Below, in pieces: positions 27,635 to 36,281 of a DNA stretch of 64,000 bases. Source of the DNA: Acinetobacter sp. SAAs474. Lineage in GTDB: Bacteria > Pseudomonadota > Gammaproteobacteria > Pseudomonadales > Moraxellaceae. The notes under the pieces are model-generated. The model was not told where the DNA came from. It worked only from the letters and a program-made list of their open reading frames with translations, and ran no database searches. The stretch covers positions 1,116,001-1,180,000 of the forward strand of contig NZ_CP127915.1 in the NCBI RefSeq assembly GCF_032823475.1, in the 5' to 3' direction. How positions within the stretch are numbered: the stretch's first letter is position 1; each line of letters opens with the position of its first letter. The position numbers and the translations under genes are program-made.

Positions 27635-27853
27635 TTATTTTAATGGTTTAGGTTTAAATTGTATCACACCAATTTCATCAGCAATAGTGGGGACTTCTGG
27701 TTGTTCAACATATGTTGGACGATTTTCACTATAGTGACATTCAATACACTCAATCCATTCATCATCAGCAGAGCTAAGCATGACAATTCGATCTACAGCC
27801 TGACATTTTGGACATTTTGCTCCAGCAATAAAACGGCGTTTTAGATTCATCAT
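27635..27853 (-). CDS. YheV-family putative zinc ribbon protein
   Basis: A 72-residue protein with two cysteine pairs, CPKC (near residue 14) and CIEC (near 36), that form a small zinc ribbon, followed by a proline-rich tail. Size and motif match the YheV/DUF2387 family of unknown function, which is often found beside prlC. GAGG lies 5 nt (first ATG) or 8 nt (second ATG) before the two adjacent start codons. Confidence 0.7.
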   Translation of the reverse strand: MMNLKRRFIAGAKCPKCQAVDRIVMLSSADDEWIECIECHYSENRPTYVEQPEVPTIADEIGVIQFKPKPLK

Positions 27854-27883
27854 GCTTACCTCGGTTAAAATTAGGTGCTTAGT

Positions 27884-29938
27884 TTACGCATTTTTAGACT
27901 GGTTCGTCCAACCTTGATGACGTAATAATGCATCAATTTTAGGCTCACGCTTTCTAAAATTTATAAATGCATCAAGTGCCTGATCTTTACCACCAACGGC
28001 TAAAATAAACTGTCTAAATTGTTGTCCAGTTTGTGTATTAAAAATTCCTTCTTGTTCAAAACGATCAAAAGCATCACTTGCCAAAACCTCTGCCCATTTA
28101 TAAGAATAATAGCCCGCAGCATATCCTCCAGCAAAAATATGGCTAAAGCTATGCTGAAAACGATTTTGTGCCGTAGTCGGTGCTACAGCATATTTTTGAC
28201 GAATATCATTTAAGGTTTGTTGAATCTGTTGAGCATTTAAGCTTGGATTGGCTTGATGAATATTTAAATCAAAAAGTGCGAATTCAATTTGACGTAAGCT
28301 TTGCATGCCGGATTGGAAAAAGCGAGCATCCAATAATGCTTGAAGTAATTCAGGTGTGAGCGTTTCTTTACTTTCAATATGTTCACTCAGTAACGCTAAA
28401 CTGTGTTGATCCCATGCCCAGAACTCCATAAATTGGCTTGGTAATTCGACAGCATCCCATGCAACACCATGTGTTCCTGCCACGGAAATATAATCAACTT
28501 CAGTTAACAAATGGTGTAAACCATGACCAAACTCATGGAATAAGGTAATCACTTCATCATGGGTCAGTAAGGCTGCTTTTCCAGCGACAGGTGGCGTAAA
28601 ATTACAGACCATATAACAAATCGGCTGTTGTAAACCTGTTGTGGTCTGCATACGTGAGCGGAAACCACTCATCCATGCACCACCACGTTTGCCACTGCGT
28701 GCATAAAGGTCAAAATAGAACCCACCAAGCACTTGTCCTTTTTCTTCAAGTTCAAAATAGCGTACGTCTGGATGCCATACCGCTGCTTTGCGCTCAATAA
28801 TTTCAATCCCATATAAACGATTGACGATCGCAAACAGTCCTTGTAATACTTTATGTACTGGAAAATAGGGTTTTAGGGCTTCTTGAGATAAGTTAAATTG
28901 TTGGAGTTTTAATTTTTCGGCATAAAATGCAATATCCCAAGCCTGCAGTTGATCAATGCCATCTAAGGCTGCAATCGCTTGAATTTCTGCAATCTCTTGT
29001 TCAGCAGGCTGACGTGCATGTTGAGCAAGATCCATTAAAAATTGTGCTACTGTATCTACATCAGGTGCCATTTTACTGGCCAATGATAATTCAGCGTAAT
29101 GCTGGAAACCTAATAACTGTGCCATTTCTTGGCGTAGATTTAAAATTTCCTCCATAATCGGGCTATTATCAAATTCAGGCTGTCCACCCAGTTCTGATGC
29201 ACGTTGTGTATAGGCCCGATATAATGTTTCGCGTAAATCACGATTCTCAGCATAGGTCATAACCGCTAAATAAGCAGGAATATCTAAAGTCGCCACAGGT
29301 TGATTGAGTTGATGTTGTTCGCCATATTGTATTAAGAGCTGAATACTACTGTCTGGTAAGCCTTGTAATTGATCTGGATTTAAAGGCTGATAATATGCTT
29401 GTGTGGCATCGAGCACATGGTTTGAAAAATCTGCAGCCAATTGAGATAAACGTGCAGATATTTCAGCATAACGTTGTTTTGCGGCTCCTGTTAAGGCGAC
29501 ACCAGACAGTTTAAAGTCACGTAAGGCCAATTGAATAGCGCTTTGCTGTGCAGCAGGAAGTGTATGGAACGCTTGATCATCATGAATCTGTTGATAGGTT
29601 TGATATAGAATATGGTGTTGGCCAAGCGCGGTATAATAAGCACTTAATTCGGGTAACAGTGACTGATAAATTTCACGTGTTTCGCTATTGTTCATTACCG
29701 CATTGAGATGCGAAAGAATTCCCCAAGATTCATTAAGATGATTTTCAAGCTGATCAACCTGTTGTAATACCGCTAATTGTGCAGTATGTGATGCAGGAAT
29801 GGCAGTTAAGTGCGTTAAGAATTGTTGTCCTTGTTGAATATCATATTCGATTTGTTGTTTTAATTGATCTAAAGAAAGTTGATCAAACTGTGGAACAGGC
29901 AATGTTGCTTTTTCTAATGTCATGATGGCGAGATTCAT
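27884..29938 (-). CDS. prlC: Oligopeptidase A (M3 family metallopeptidase)
   Basis: A 684-residue cytoplasmic zinc peptidase that degrades signal peptides and other oligopeptides. The zinc site HEFGHGLHHLL lies near residue 470, with the third ligand region WDAVELPSQFMEFW about 30 residues later. Length matches E. coli PrlC (680). The start is ambiguous between the first ATG and one five codons later (MTLEKATLPV); neither has a clear ribosome binding site. Confidence 0.93.
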   Translation of the reverse strand: MNLAIMTLEKATLPVPQFDQLSLDQLKQQIEYDIQQGQQFLTHLTAIPASHTAQLAVLQQVDQLENHLNESWGILSHLNAVMNNSETREIYQSLLPELSAYYTALGQHHILYQTYQQIHDDQAFHTLPAAQQSAIQLALRDFKLSGVALTGAAKQRYAEISARLSQLAADFSNHVLDATQAYYQPLNPDQLQGLPDSSIQLLIQYGEQHQLNQPVATLDIPAYLAVMTYAENRDLRETLYRAYTQRASELGGQPEFDNSPIMEEILNLRQEMAQLLGFQHYAELSLASKMAPDVDTVAQFLMDLAQHARQPAEQEIAEIQAIAALDGIDQLQAWDIAFYAEKLKLQQFNLSQEALKPYFPVHKVLQGLFAIVNRLYGIEIIERKAAVWHPDVRYFELEEKGQVLGGFYFDLYARSGKRGGAWMSGFRSRMQTTTGLQQPICYMVCNFTPPVAGKAALLTHDEVITLFHEFGHGLHHLLTEVDYISVAGTHGVAWDAVELPSQFMEFWAWDQHSLALLSEHIESKETLTPELLQALLDARFFQSGMQSLRQIEFALFDLNIHQANPSLNAQQIQQTLNDIRQKYAVAPTTAQNRFQHSFSHIFAGGYAAGYYSYKWAEVLASDAFDRFEQEGIFNTQTGQQFRQFILAVGGKDQALDAFINFRKREPKIDALLRHQGWTNQSKNA

Positions 29939-30028
29939 GGATGACTGATATTAATAATGAATGTCGGGTCTGAGACAGATAAATCAAGTTCAATCATCGG
30001 TTTTATATTTTCTTTTCTGTGGATTTTA

Positions 30029-30058
30029 CGCCTAAACACAGTGGATTAGGCGATTTTT
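30029..30058. terminator. Hairpin between prlC and the MFS gene
   Basis: A 7-bp stem (CGCCTAA / TTAGGCG) with a 10-nt loop. A T run follows on the plus strand, although both neighbouring genes are on the minus strand. It lies 17 bp after the MFS stop, so it may end that transcript despite the poor minus-strand U tract. Confidence 0.4.
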
Positions 30059-30074
30059 AGGTCGGTGTTTTTGC

Positions 30075-31277
30075 TTATTTTTTCACTGCGTAAAAACGTA
30101 ATAAGATATAGGTCATTGCTAAACCGATACAGGATAAAATAGCAGTGATGAATGCGATTTGTGACCATTGCTGTGAGTGAGAAACCACCGCAGCACTCAG
30201 TGGAGGGACTAAAAACTGTGCGCAGGCTGAAATTTGTAACACTAAACCAACACTGGCTGCTGCTGCATTGGCCCGTGGTGCGTATTTTAAGGTAATGGCA
30301 AATACGGTGGTGGGGATGAGTCCTCCCAATAAGGAAAATAAAATTGCAGCAATATATTGCCATTCAAAAGCCAGCCACGCTGTGGCAGCAAAGGTCATAA
30401 AACTGGTGACCAACATGCTGATAAAGCCAACACTTAATAAGCGAGCAGGCGCGATTCCTCTTTGTAATAAGGTACCAGCACTAAAGGTGCCAATTAAATT
30501 GGCAATGACCACAATGGAAACCAGTATCCCTGCGAGCTTAAAAGAAATATTTTCTGCAACATACATGCTGGGTAAGAAACCGACCACCGTAATCCATTGA
30601 CCTGTATAACATGAGAAAATGAATGCCAAACATAAAACCGGTGGATGTGTGGCGGTAATTTTAAAAATTTCCCAAAAAGAGCTGTGTTGTTGCTGTTGTT
30701 GTACAGGCTGATCTAGCTGAAGTAAGTGGTAAATAATCAATGCTAGTGCAAAACTGATCAGACCTAGCATGACCCAAACTTCTTGCCATGAGAACCATTC
30801 TAAGAAAATCGGGATACTAAATACCGCTAAACTTACCCCTACGCCCATATAAGAGCTCCATAAGCCAAGTTTAAAGTTGAGTGTTTCTGCACTACTGATG
30901 CGTTTTAAAATCGCTGGAGCACAAATTGAAACCATAAGAAAGCCAATGCCTTCACCAAAGCGAAAAATATATAGTGAAATGACATTATCAACAAAAAAAC
31001 CAGCCGAACTGCTACAGCCCAAAATGATTAAGCCAGCAATAAGACAACGTTTTAAGCCCACTTTTTCTGAGAAGGCACCAATGGTTAAGGCAAATAGCAT
31101 TCCTGCACCTTGTACCAAAGACAGTGAGAACCCTGCTTGGGTAAAACTTAACCCTAGTTCTTGTTGTAGGATTGGGATAATAGGTGAGAGTTTACCGACA
31201 TTCATTGCGGCTAAATACCCAGCAATAATAATCCAAATATCATATTTCGATATTTTGGTCATATTTTCAATCAACAT
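30075..31277 (-). CDS. MFS transporter (CynX/NimT-like)
   Basis: A 400-residue major facilitator with about 12 hydrophobic helices. Helix 1 shows AGYLAAMNVGKLSPIIPILQQELGLS, and the loop 2-3 signature reads GAFSEKVGLKRCLIAG (variant of GX3DRXGRR). It resembles the cyanate/NimT-type subgroup, but the substrate cannot be assigned. The start may be this ATG or the one five codons later (MTKISKYD). Probably monocistronic. Confidence 0.82.
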   Translation of the reverse strand: MLIENMTKISKYDIWIIIAGYLAAMNVGKLSPIIPILQQELGLSFTQAGFSLSLVQGAGMLFALTIGAFSEKVGLKRCLIAGLIILGCSSSAGFFVDNVISLYIFRFGEGIGFLMVSICAPAILKRISSAETLNFKLGLWSSYMGVGVSLAVFSIPIFLEWFSWQEVWVMLGLISFALALIIYHLLQLDQPVQQQQQHSSFWEIFKITATHPPVLCLAFIFSCYTGQWITVVGFLPSMYVAENISFKLAGILVSIVVIANLIGTFSAGTLLQRGIAPARLLSVGFISMLVTSFMTFAATAWLAFEWQYIAAILFSLLGGLIPTTVFAITLKYAPRANAAAASVGLVLQISACAQFLVPPLSAAVVSHSQQWSQIAFITAILSCIGLAMTYILLRFYAVKK

Positions 31278-31644
31278 CTATAGCATTGTTGAGATTGTAT
31301 AACATGCGTCAGTTGAAGCACTAAGATATATTTTCACTTATAAAAACATCGATGAGCTATAAAAAATATCTATTTTTAAATAACTTAGAGAAGGATGCTG
31401 GATTGAATATTCTGATGGTAATAAGGTGGATATGATATGATTTATATTTTTAAACACTTGATTAAATTAAATTTTTTTAAAATATGATGGGTAGTGATGA
31501 TAGGGAGATTATGGTAACAATAGTCAGATCAGCAGCATTCATATATTAGAATAAAATATAGAATAAACAGTGAATTAAGACATTTTACACGACTATTGGC
31601 TAAGTAGCATTTATCCTCAGTAAGGATGATCGTGTTGATTATAC
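31278..31644. other. AT-rich intergenic stretch upstream of the MFS gene
   Basis: About 370 bp, very AT-rich, with no credible coding frame. It must contain the minus-strand MFS promoter. I see no repeat or tRNA. Confidence 0.45.
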
Positions 31645-31887
31645 GTTTGATCGACATCATGATGGATGTCATGGCTATTCGTTTTGATGATCAAACATCA
31701 TCATATCGCCGAGTTAGATCATGCTGCAGATGCAAATTTGATATCAATTCAATACAAAACTATGCAGTGAAAATTACAAAAAAAGTCTTTCGTATGGCTA
31801 AAAAATCTCGCATGCTGGTGTAAGCAAGCTCTTGCGAGTTTGTCTCATTTTAGCCATATTTTTCCCCAAGAATATGGCTTTTTTTTA
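31645..31887 (+). ncRNA. Candidate small structured RNA ending in an intrinsic terminator
   Basis: Plus-strand structure with no matching gene. GTTTGATC (31645-31652) pairs with GATCAAAC (31689-31696) around a GACATC/GATGTC hairpin. TATGGCTAAAA (from 31793) pairs with TTTTAGCCATA (to 31858) around CTCGCA/TGCGAG. A terminator hairpin (31852-31879) with eight T follows. A possible promoter TTGATA-17 nt-TATGCA (31738-31766) would give an RNA of about 115 nt. A 65-codon plus-strand frame here has no ribosome binding site or family look, so an RNA gene is the better guess. Confidence 0.4.
31852..31886 (+). terminator. Intrinsic terminator on the plus strand, facing rnr
   Basis: A 9-bp stem AGCCATATT / AATATGGCT with a 10-nt loop, followed by eight T. 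No annotated plus-strand gene lies upstream for more than 5 kb, which is the main reason to suspect an RNA gene here. Confidence 0.8.
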
Positions 31888-31958
31888 ATGGATATTGTGC
31901 ATTAAATGACAATGATGGGATGAAGAGGATAGACAAATATGCCTATCCTCTTGCGCCA

Positions 31959-34397
31959 TTAAGCATCTTTGCTTTTTGCATTCGACTTTTTCTTTTTTAA
32001 TTTATTCTTTTTCTTTACTTTGTCTTTTGCATCTGATTGAGCTGCTGACTTTTTAGTCGGTTTTTGACTATAAGAGCTTGGTTTTGATTTACGCTTTTTC
32101 TTGCGAATGACTGCTTCACCATCTTCGCTGAGCTGTGCAGGCTGAGCCTTAGCTGATGCAGCAAAAACCTCCTCTTTAACGGCTGTTCGCGTTGTTGCTG
32201 TTTTGCTGACACGTGGTGCTCGACTACGAATGGTACGTCCTGCATGACTAAGTTGCTGCAGGAGTTCAAAATCAATTTTACGTTCCTCTAGATAGACAGC
32301 AGCAACTTTAATTTTAACTTCATCACCTAAGCCAAAGACTTGTCCACGATTTTGTCCAACCAAAGTTTGACTGGCCTGATCAAAAACAAAATAGTCATCG
32401 CCTAATTGACTGACATGAACCATACCATCGACATATAAGTCTTTAAGGGTAATAAAGAGACCAAATTCAGCGACAGCAGAAATATGTCCAATAAACTCCT
32501 CACCTAAATGCTGCTGCATATAGTGACATTTCAACCATGTCGTCACGGAGCGTGATGCTTCATCTGCACGACGTTCTGTCGCTGAGAAATGTTCGCCAGC
32601 AGCATCTAAAGCGGCACCTGAAATTGGCGCTGGTTTTTGTTTTAGATGCGCTTTAATAGCACGATGTAATAATAGATCAGGATAACGACGAATAGGCGAG
32701 GTAAAATGCGTATATGCATCATAAGCTAAGCCGAAGTGACCTGCGTTATTTGCGCCATAATAGGCCTGCATCATTGAGCGCAATAATACGGCATGGATAC
32801 TAGGTGCATCAATGCGATCTTTAGTGGCTTCAATAACCGCTTGATAATCTTGCTGCGTCGGTTGCTCTGGAAAATGAAGGCCTAAAAGTTTAACGAAATC
32901 ACGTACTTTTTGGATACGTGAAAATTCTGGCGGTTCATGCACGCGATACAGCATTGGAATATCATTTTTTAAAGCATATTCGGCAGCCGCCACGTTTGCC
33001 AGCAACATACATTCTTCAATTAATTTATGTGCTTCGTTACGTGTACGTGGCAAAATTTGCTCAATACCCCCAAGCTCATCAAAGGTCATATAGGTTTCAA
33101 CAGTTTCAAACTCCATGGCATGACGTTGTGCACGTAAATTTTTGAGTACTTGATAGAGTTGAAATAAAGTATTGAGTGATTTAGTGACGTCACGATCTGC
33201 TGGAATCGCATCGCTATCACCATCAAAGTACTTTGCAACCTGAGTATAGGTTAAACGTGCTTTGGAATGCATAACAGATGGATAAAACTCATAACCTGTC
33301 ACACGGCCTGCACGTGAAAGCTTTAAATCACAAACCATGCATAAGCGATCAACATTTGGATTGAGTGAACATAGTCCATTTGATAATGCTTCTGGCAGCA
33401 TAGGTAAGACGAAATGAGGGAAATATACAGAGGTACCACGTTGCTGAGCTTCATCATCTAATGGATGATGAGGGCGTACATAGTGGCTGACATCGGCAAT
33501 CGCAACAATGACACGATAACCGCCACCAGCGCGCTTTTCTGCATAGACTGCATCATCAAAGTCACGGGCATCTTCACCATCAATAGTGACGAGTGGGAGG
33601 TCACGTAAATCGATACGGCCCTGACAGTCTTGTGCATTGGGTTCTTTAAAGTGTTCAGCCTCTTGAATGACTTCATCTGGAAATTCATATGGCAGGCCAA
33701 ACTCTAGAATCGTTTGAGGAATAATGATTTCTGTGTCTGCTTTATCTGCCATTGATTGAACAATATGACCTGTTGCAAATGCTTCTCGGGTTGGATAATC
33801 ATCTATCGCAATACGTACAGCATCACCTAAATTGATTTTGGCATGTGCGATCAGTTCTTTTTCTAAAGTAATCGGCTGATGTGCATTAGGTGCAGCAGGT
33901 TGAATAAAATATTCGCCGTCATGCATCGCCACTTTGCCAATAATCTGCTTGACACGATGTTGCATCACTTCAGCAATAAAGCCCCATGCTTTACCTTTAC
34001 GATCAATCGAAGTTTGTCTTACTTTGATACGATCCCCGTTAAAGACTAAACGGAGTTCACGCTCGGGTAATAATAAGCTTTCTTGCGCACTGATTTGCGC
34101 TACACCGATGCCTTTATTATTAATATAAACGGTGGCTTCATGCGTTGGTAATTCTGCTGCAATTTGAAATTTATAACCATCTTTAACCAGTTGGCCATCA
34201 CGAACCATGGCAATCAGACGATGATTTAATGCATCAATACTTTTTTGATCAACAATGTCAAATTGTTCCACTAAATCAGTATGAGATAAAGTCTGTGTAG
34301 ATTTTTCAATCGTTTCTAAAATAAGCGTACGACTAGGAATTGGATTTTCATAGCGTTCCGCTTCAGCTTTTGCTTCTGGATCGACCCAATTTTTCAT
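31959..34397 (-). CDS. rnr: Ribonuclease R
   Basis: An 812-residue 3'-5' exoribonuclease that degrades structured RNA. In order: N-terminal winged-helix region (about 15-75), cold-shock domains, RNB catalytic domain with DGEDARDFDDAVYAE near residue 272 (Mg-binding aspartates), S1 domain (about 640-725, GEEFIGHISAVAEFGLFITL), and a Lys/Ser-rich basic tail of about 85 residues. The start MKNWVDPEAKAEAERYENPIPSR matches the E. coli N-terminal pattern; a 19-codon upstream extension is unlikely. Confidence 0.95.
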   Translation of the reverse strand: MKNWVDPEAKAEAERYENPIPSRTLILETIEKSTQTLSHTDLVEQFDIVDQKSIDALNHRLIAMVRDGQLVKDGYKFQIAAELPTHEATVYINNKGIGVAQISAQESLLLPERELRLVFNGDRIKVRQTSIDRKGKAWGFIAEVMQHRVKQIIGKVAMHDGEYFIQPAAPNAHQPITLEKELIAHAKINLGDAVRIAIDDYPTREAFATGHIVQSMADKADTEIIIPQTILEFGLPYEFPDEVIQEAEHFKEPNAQDCQGRIDLRDLPLVTIDGEDARDFDDAVYAEKRAGGGYRVIVAIADVSHYVRPHHPLDDEAQQRGTSVYFPHFVLPMLPEALSNGLCSLNPNVDRLCMVCDLKLSRAGRVTGYEFYPSVMHSKARLTYTQVAKYFDGDSDAIPADRDVTKSLNTLFQLYQVLKNLRAQRHAMEFETVETYMTFDELGGIEQILPRTRNEAHKLIEECMLLANVAAAEYALKNDIPMLYRVHEPPEFSRIQKVRDFVKLLGLHFPEQPTQQDYQAVIEATKDRIDAPSIHAVLLRSMMQAYYGANNAGHFGLAYDAYTHFTSPIRRYPDLLLHRAIKAHLKQKPAPISGAALDAAGEHFSATERRADEASRSVTTWLKCHYMQQHLGEEFIGHISAVAEFGLFITLKDLYVDGMVHVSQLGDDYFVFDQASQTLVGQNRGQVFGLGDEVKIKVAAVYLEERKIDFELLQQLSHAGRTIRSRAPRVSKTATTRTAVKEEVFAASAKAQPAQLSEDGEAVIRKKKRKSKPSSYSQKPTKKSAAQSDAKDKVKKKNKLKKKKSNAKSKDA

Positions 34398-34625
34398 AAT
34401 TTCTTTGGCTTCAAGTAAGAAGAGATTAGAGTTAGCATAAGACATGTAAAGCAATACTGCACGTTATTGATGTAATATCGTCAAGTTAATTTTAATTTTA
34501 AGATGAAATGTCGTTTTGTCGCATGACGATATGACATTTTTTAATCACTTAATGCTGTTTTTAGTCGAAATTGCTTAAAAAGTATTTAATTGAGTAAAAA
34601 AATACAAATTTTCGAGACTCTATGC

Positions 34626-34654
34626 TTGCAGTCATGCCACGAAGTTTGTATTAT
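34626..34654 (+). promoter_or_regulatory. Promoter of the tRNA cluster
   Basis: TTGCAG, a 17-bp spacer and TATTAT, followed by a GC-rich discriminator (GGCGGC), typical of stable RNA promoters. It ends 13 bp before tRNA-Ser. Confidence 0.65.
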
Positions 34655-34667
34655 GGCGGCACGTTAC

Positions 34668-34757
34668 GGTGAGATGGGTGAGTGGCTGAAACCACATCCC
34701 TGCTAAGGATGCATACGGGCAACTGTATCGAGGGTTCGAATCCCTCTCTCACCGCCA
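34668..34757 (+). tRNA. tRNA-Ser (GCT anticodon)
   Basis: A 90-nt class II tRNA with a long variable arm and encoded CCA. The acceptor GGTGAGA pairs with TCTCACC, the discriminator is G, and the anticodon loop CTGCTAA gives GCT (reads AGC/AGU). The T arm reads GAGGG-TTCGAAT-CCCTC. Confidence 0.96.
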
Positions 34758-34771
34758 ACTTTACTTATATC

Positions 34772-34848
34772 GCGCTCATAGCTCAGCTGGATAGAGCACT
34801 TGGCTACGAACTAAGGGGTCGGGAGTTCGAATCTCTCTGAGCGCACCA
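34772..34848 (+). tRNA. tRNA-Arg (ACG anticodon), copy 1
   Basis: 77 nt with encoded CCA. The acceptor GCGCTCA pairs with TGAGCGC, and the anticodon loop CTACGAA gives ACG, which needs A34-to-inosine editing by TadA to read CGU/CGC/CGA. It lies 14 bp after tRNA-Ser and has no terminator before copy 2, so all three are probably one transcript. Confidence 0.96.
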
Positions 34849-34893
34849 ATAAGTAAATTAAAACTAACGTATACCGTAAGGTAAATAAGTAAT

Positions 34894-34970
34894 GCGCTCA
34901 TAGCTCAGCTGGATAGAGCACTTGGCTACGAACTAAGGGGTCGGGAGTTCGAATCTCTCTGAGCGCACCA
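34894..34970 (+). tRNA. tRNA-Arg (ACG anticodon), copy 2
   Basis: Identical over all 77 nt to copy 1, which ends 45 bp upstream. Directly followed by an intrinsic terminator. Confidence 0.96.
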
Positions 34971-34982
34971 ACTTAAAAAATT

Positions 34983-35005
34983 AACCGCTTAATTGCGGTT
35001 TTTTT
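34983..35005 (+). terminator. Terminator after tRNA-Arg copy 2
   Basis: The stem AACCGC / GCGGTT has a 6-nt loop and continues into a T run. The same sequence follows tRNA-Arg copy 3. Confidence 0.88.
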
Positions 35006-35065
35006 GTATCTAAAATTTATTTAGACTTATTTATAATTCATCATAAGCATCTGATGCTATGGTTT

Positions 35066-35143
35066 AAAACTAAAACTAAAACTAAAACTAAAACTAAAAC
35101 TAAAACTAAAACTAAAACTAAAACTAAAACTAAAACTAAAACT
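35066..35143. repeat. Hexanucleotide tandem repeat (AAAACT)13
   Basis: Thirteen uninterrupted, perfect copies of AAAACT (78 bp) between tRNA-Arg copies 2 and 3. No coding frame crosses it. Such a pure long array is likely to vary in copy number by slipped-strand replication. Confidence 0.97.
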
Positions 35144-35397
35144 AATCACAGGATTAATTGAGATGATCAGTCGAGTTGGTCATCTGACTGAATAAAACAT
35201 TTACATCGATCTATTTTCTATCTCTGGTCTACACAGATGAGTTTTGAGATTCATCTCCATTGCTCAACAGATCTTGATCTCAAGCGATTAAATGATCGAC
35301 ATAGCGTTGATTTATAGTATAAATCGAATAAATTTAAATCAATCTACATCATGGTGTTTAAATACTACACACTTAAAACAAATAATAGAAAAAAAAT
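35144..35397. other. Non-coding spacer between tRNA-Arg copies 2 and 3
   Basis: AT-rich sequence with no coding frame or RNA gene visible. It leads into the promoter of tRNA-Arg copy 3. Confidence 0.5.
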
Positions 35398-35425
35398 TTA
35401 ACAAATCTAAAAAATCCTGTATGAT
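35398..35425 (+). promoter_or_regulatory. Promoter of tRNA-Arg copy 3
   Basis: TTAACA, a 16-bp spacer and TATGAT, ending 18 bp before the tRNA. This copy therefore appears to be transcribed on its own. Confidence 0.65.
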
Positions 35426-35443
35426 ATGCCACATCAAGACGTC

Positions 35444-35520
35444 GCGCTCATAGCTCAGCTGGATAGAGCACTTGGCTACGAACTAAGGGGTCGGGAGTTC
35501 GAATCTCTCTGAGCGCACCA
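35444..35520 (+). tRNA. tRNA-Arg (ACG anticodon), copy 3
   Basis: Identical over 77 nt to copies 1 and 2. It lies 473 bp after copy 2 and has its own promoter and terminator. Confidence 0.96.
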
Positions 35521-35531
35521 CTTGAAGAATT

Positions 35532-35554
35532 AACCGCTTAATTGCGGTTTTTTT
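35532..35554 (+). terminator. Terminator after tRNA-Arg copy 3
   Basis: The same AACCGC-TTAATT-GCGGTT stem-loop plus T run as after copy 2, so the tRNA and its terminator appear to have been duplicated as a unit. Confidence 0.88.
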
Positions 35555-35594
35555 GTGCCTAAATTTTGTATACGTCACTATGCACAAGTCTGGT

Positions 35595-35855
35595 TTATTC
35601 CAACTGTTGCTGTTTGTCTTTCAGTAACTGATAAATTTCATCCTTAAGTCGCAGTTTTTTTCTTTTTAATAATTCAATATTATCGTTAATCAAGTGAATG
35701 GGATTTTGTTCCAGTTGACTAATTTCTTTATCTAAGCTGTCATGTTCTTCAAAAATTTTTGCAAAATGCGGATTTTCTTCTCTCAGGTGCGCAATAATGT
35801 CCCTGAATTCAGGAAACATATGTTTATACTTTTTATTATATTCTTTTAATTTCAT
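35595..35855 (-). CDS. YdcH family protein (DUF465)
   Basis: An 86-residue, highly charged, all-helical protein. The family pattern FPEFRDIIAHLREENPHFAKIFEEHDSLDKEI ... LLKRKKLRLKDEIYQLL is clear. Two helices form a hairpin or coiled coil. The function of the family is unknown. It lies between the tRNA-Arg cluster and cbpM. Confidence 0.85.
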   Translation of the reverse strand: MKLKEYNKKYKHMFPEFRDIIAHLREENPHFAKIFEEHDSLDKEISQLEQNPIHLINDNIELLKRKKLRLKDEIYQLLKDKQQQLE

Positions 35856-35941
35856 GAGTATAGTCGTCCTCTTAAAAAACTAATCAATAACAGACGTATT
35901 TCGCATGCACATTGGCATGCGAAACGGGGTATATATCAATA

Positions 35942-36271
35942 TTACATTGGAAAATGTTTTACTTGACGTCGTAGTTGTTGAACTTCATCAATTAAATCAA
36001 GCATCATGGCAACGGCAGTTAAACTGGCATTAAAGTCTCGTTGTAAACGATATGCACGCCGTGCACGGGTGACATCATCACCAAAGAACTGATGAATTCG
36101 CTCATCTGGTCGATTGGGAAGAATATCGTATTCGAGCAGTTGTAAAATCCATTCTGGGCTTTGACCACATGCTTGAGAAAAACGTTCTAGATCAAAACAA
36201 ATTTGCTCATCTACGATTTGTGCTTCAATACAATCGTCATAAATAACTTCACGATAATGAATAGTAGTCAT
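35942..36271 (-). CDS. cbpM: Chaperone modulator CbpM
   Basis: A 109-residue MerR-like helical protein that binds the J domain of CbpA and inhibits it. The start MTTIHYREVIYDD has AAGGAG 7 nt upstream; the frame extends 34 codons further into cbpA, which is not meaningful. It follows cbpA by 10 bp in the same operon, as in E. coli. The assignment rests on both sequence and this pairing. Confidence 0.88.
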   Translation of the reverse strand: MTTIHYREVIYDDCIEAQIVDEQICFDLERFSQACGQSPEWILQLLEYDILPNRPDERIHQFFGDDVTRARRAYRLQRDFNASLTAVAMMLDLIDEVQQLRRQVKHFPM

Positions 36272-36281
36272 GACTTGCTCC

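Noticed and set aside
31626..31823. 65-codon plus-strand frame in the rnr-MFS gap
   Set aside because: No ribosome binding site, no recognisable family and odd composition (Ile/Met/Arg-rich). It overlaps the RNA stems, which explain the sequence better.
34668..35520. Integrated mobile element at the tRNA genes
   Set aside because: No integrase, no partial tRNA copy forming an attachment site and no foreign-looking genes. The repeated tRNA genes are complete.
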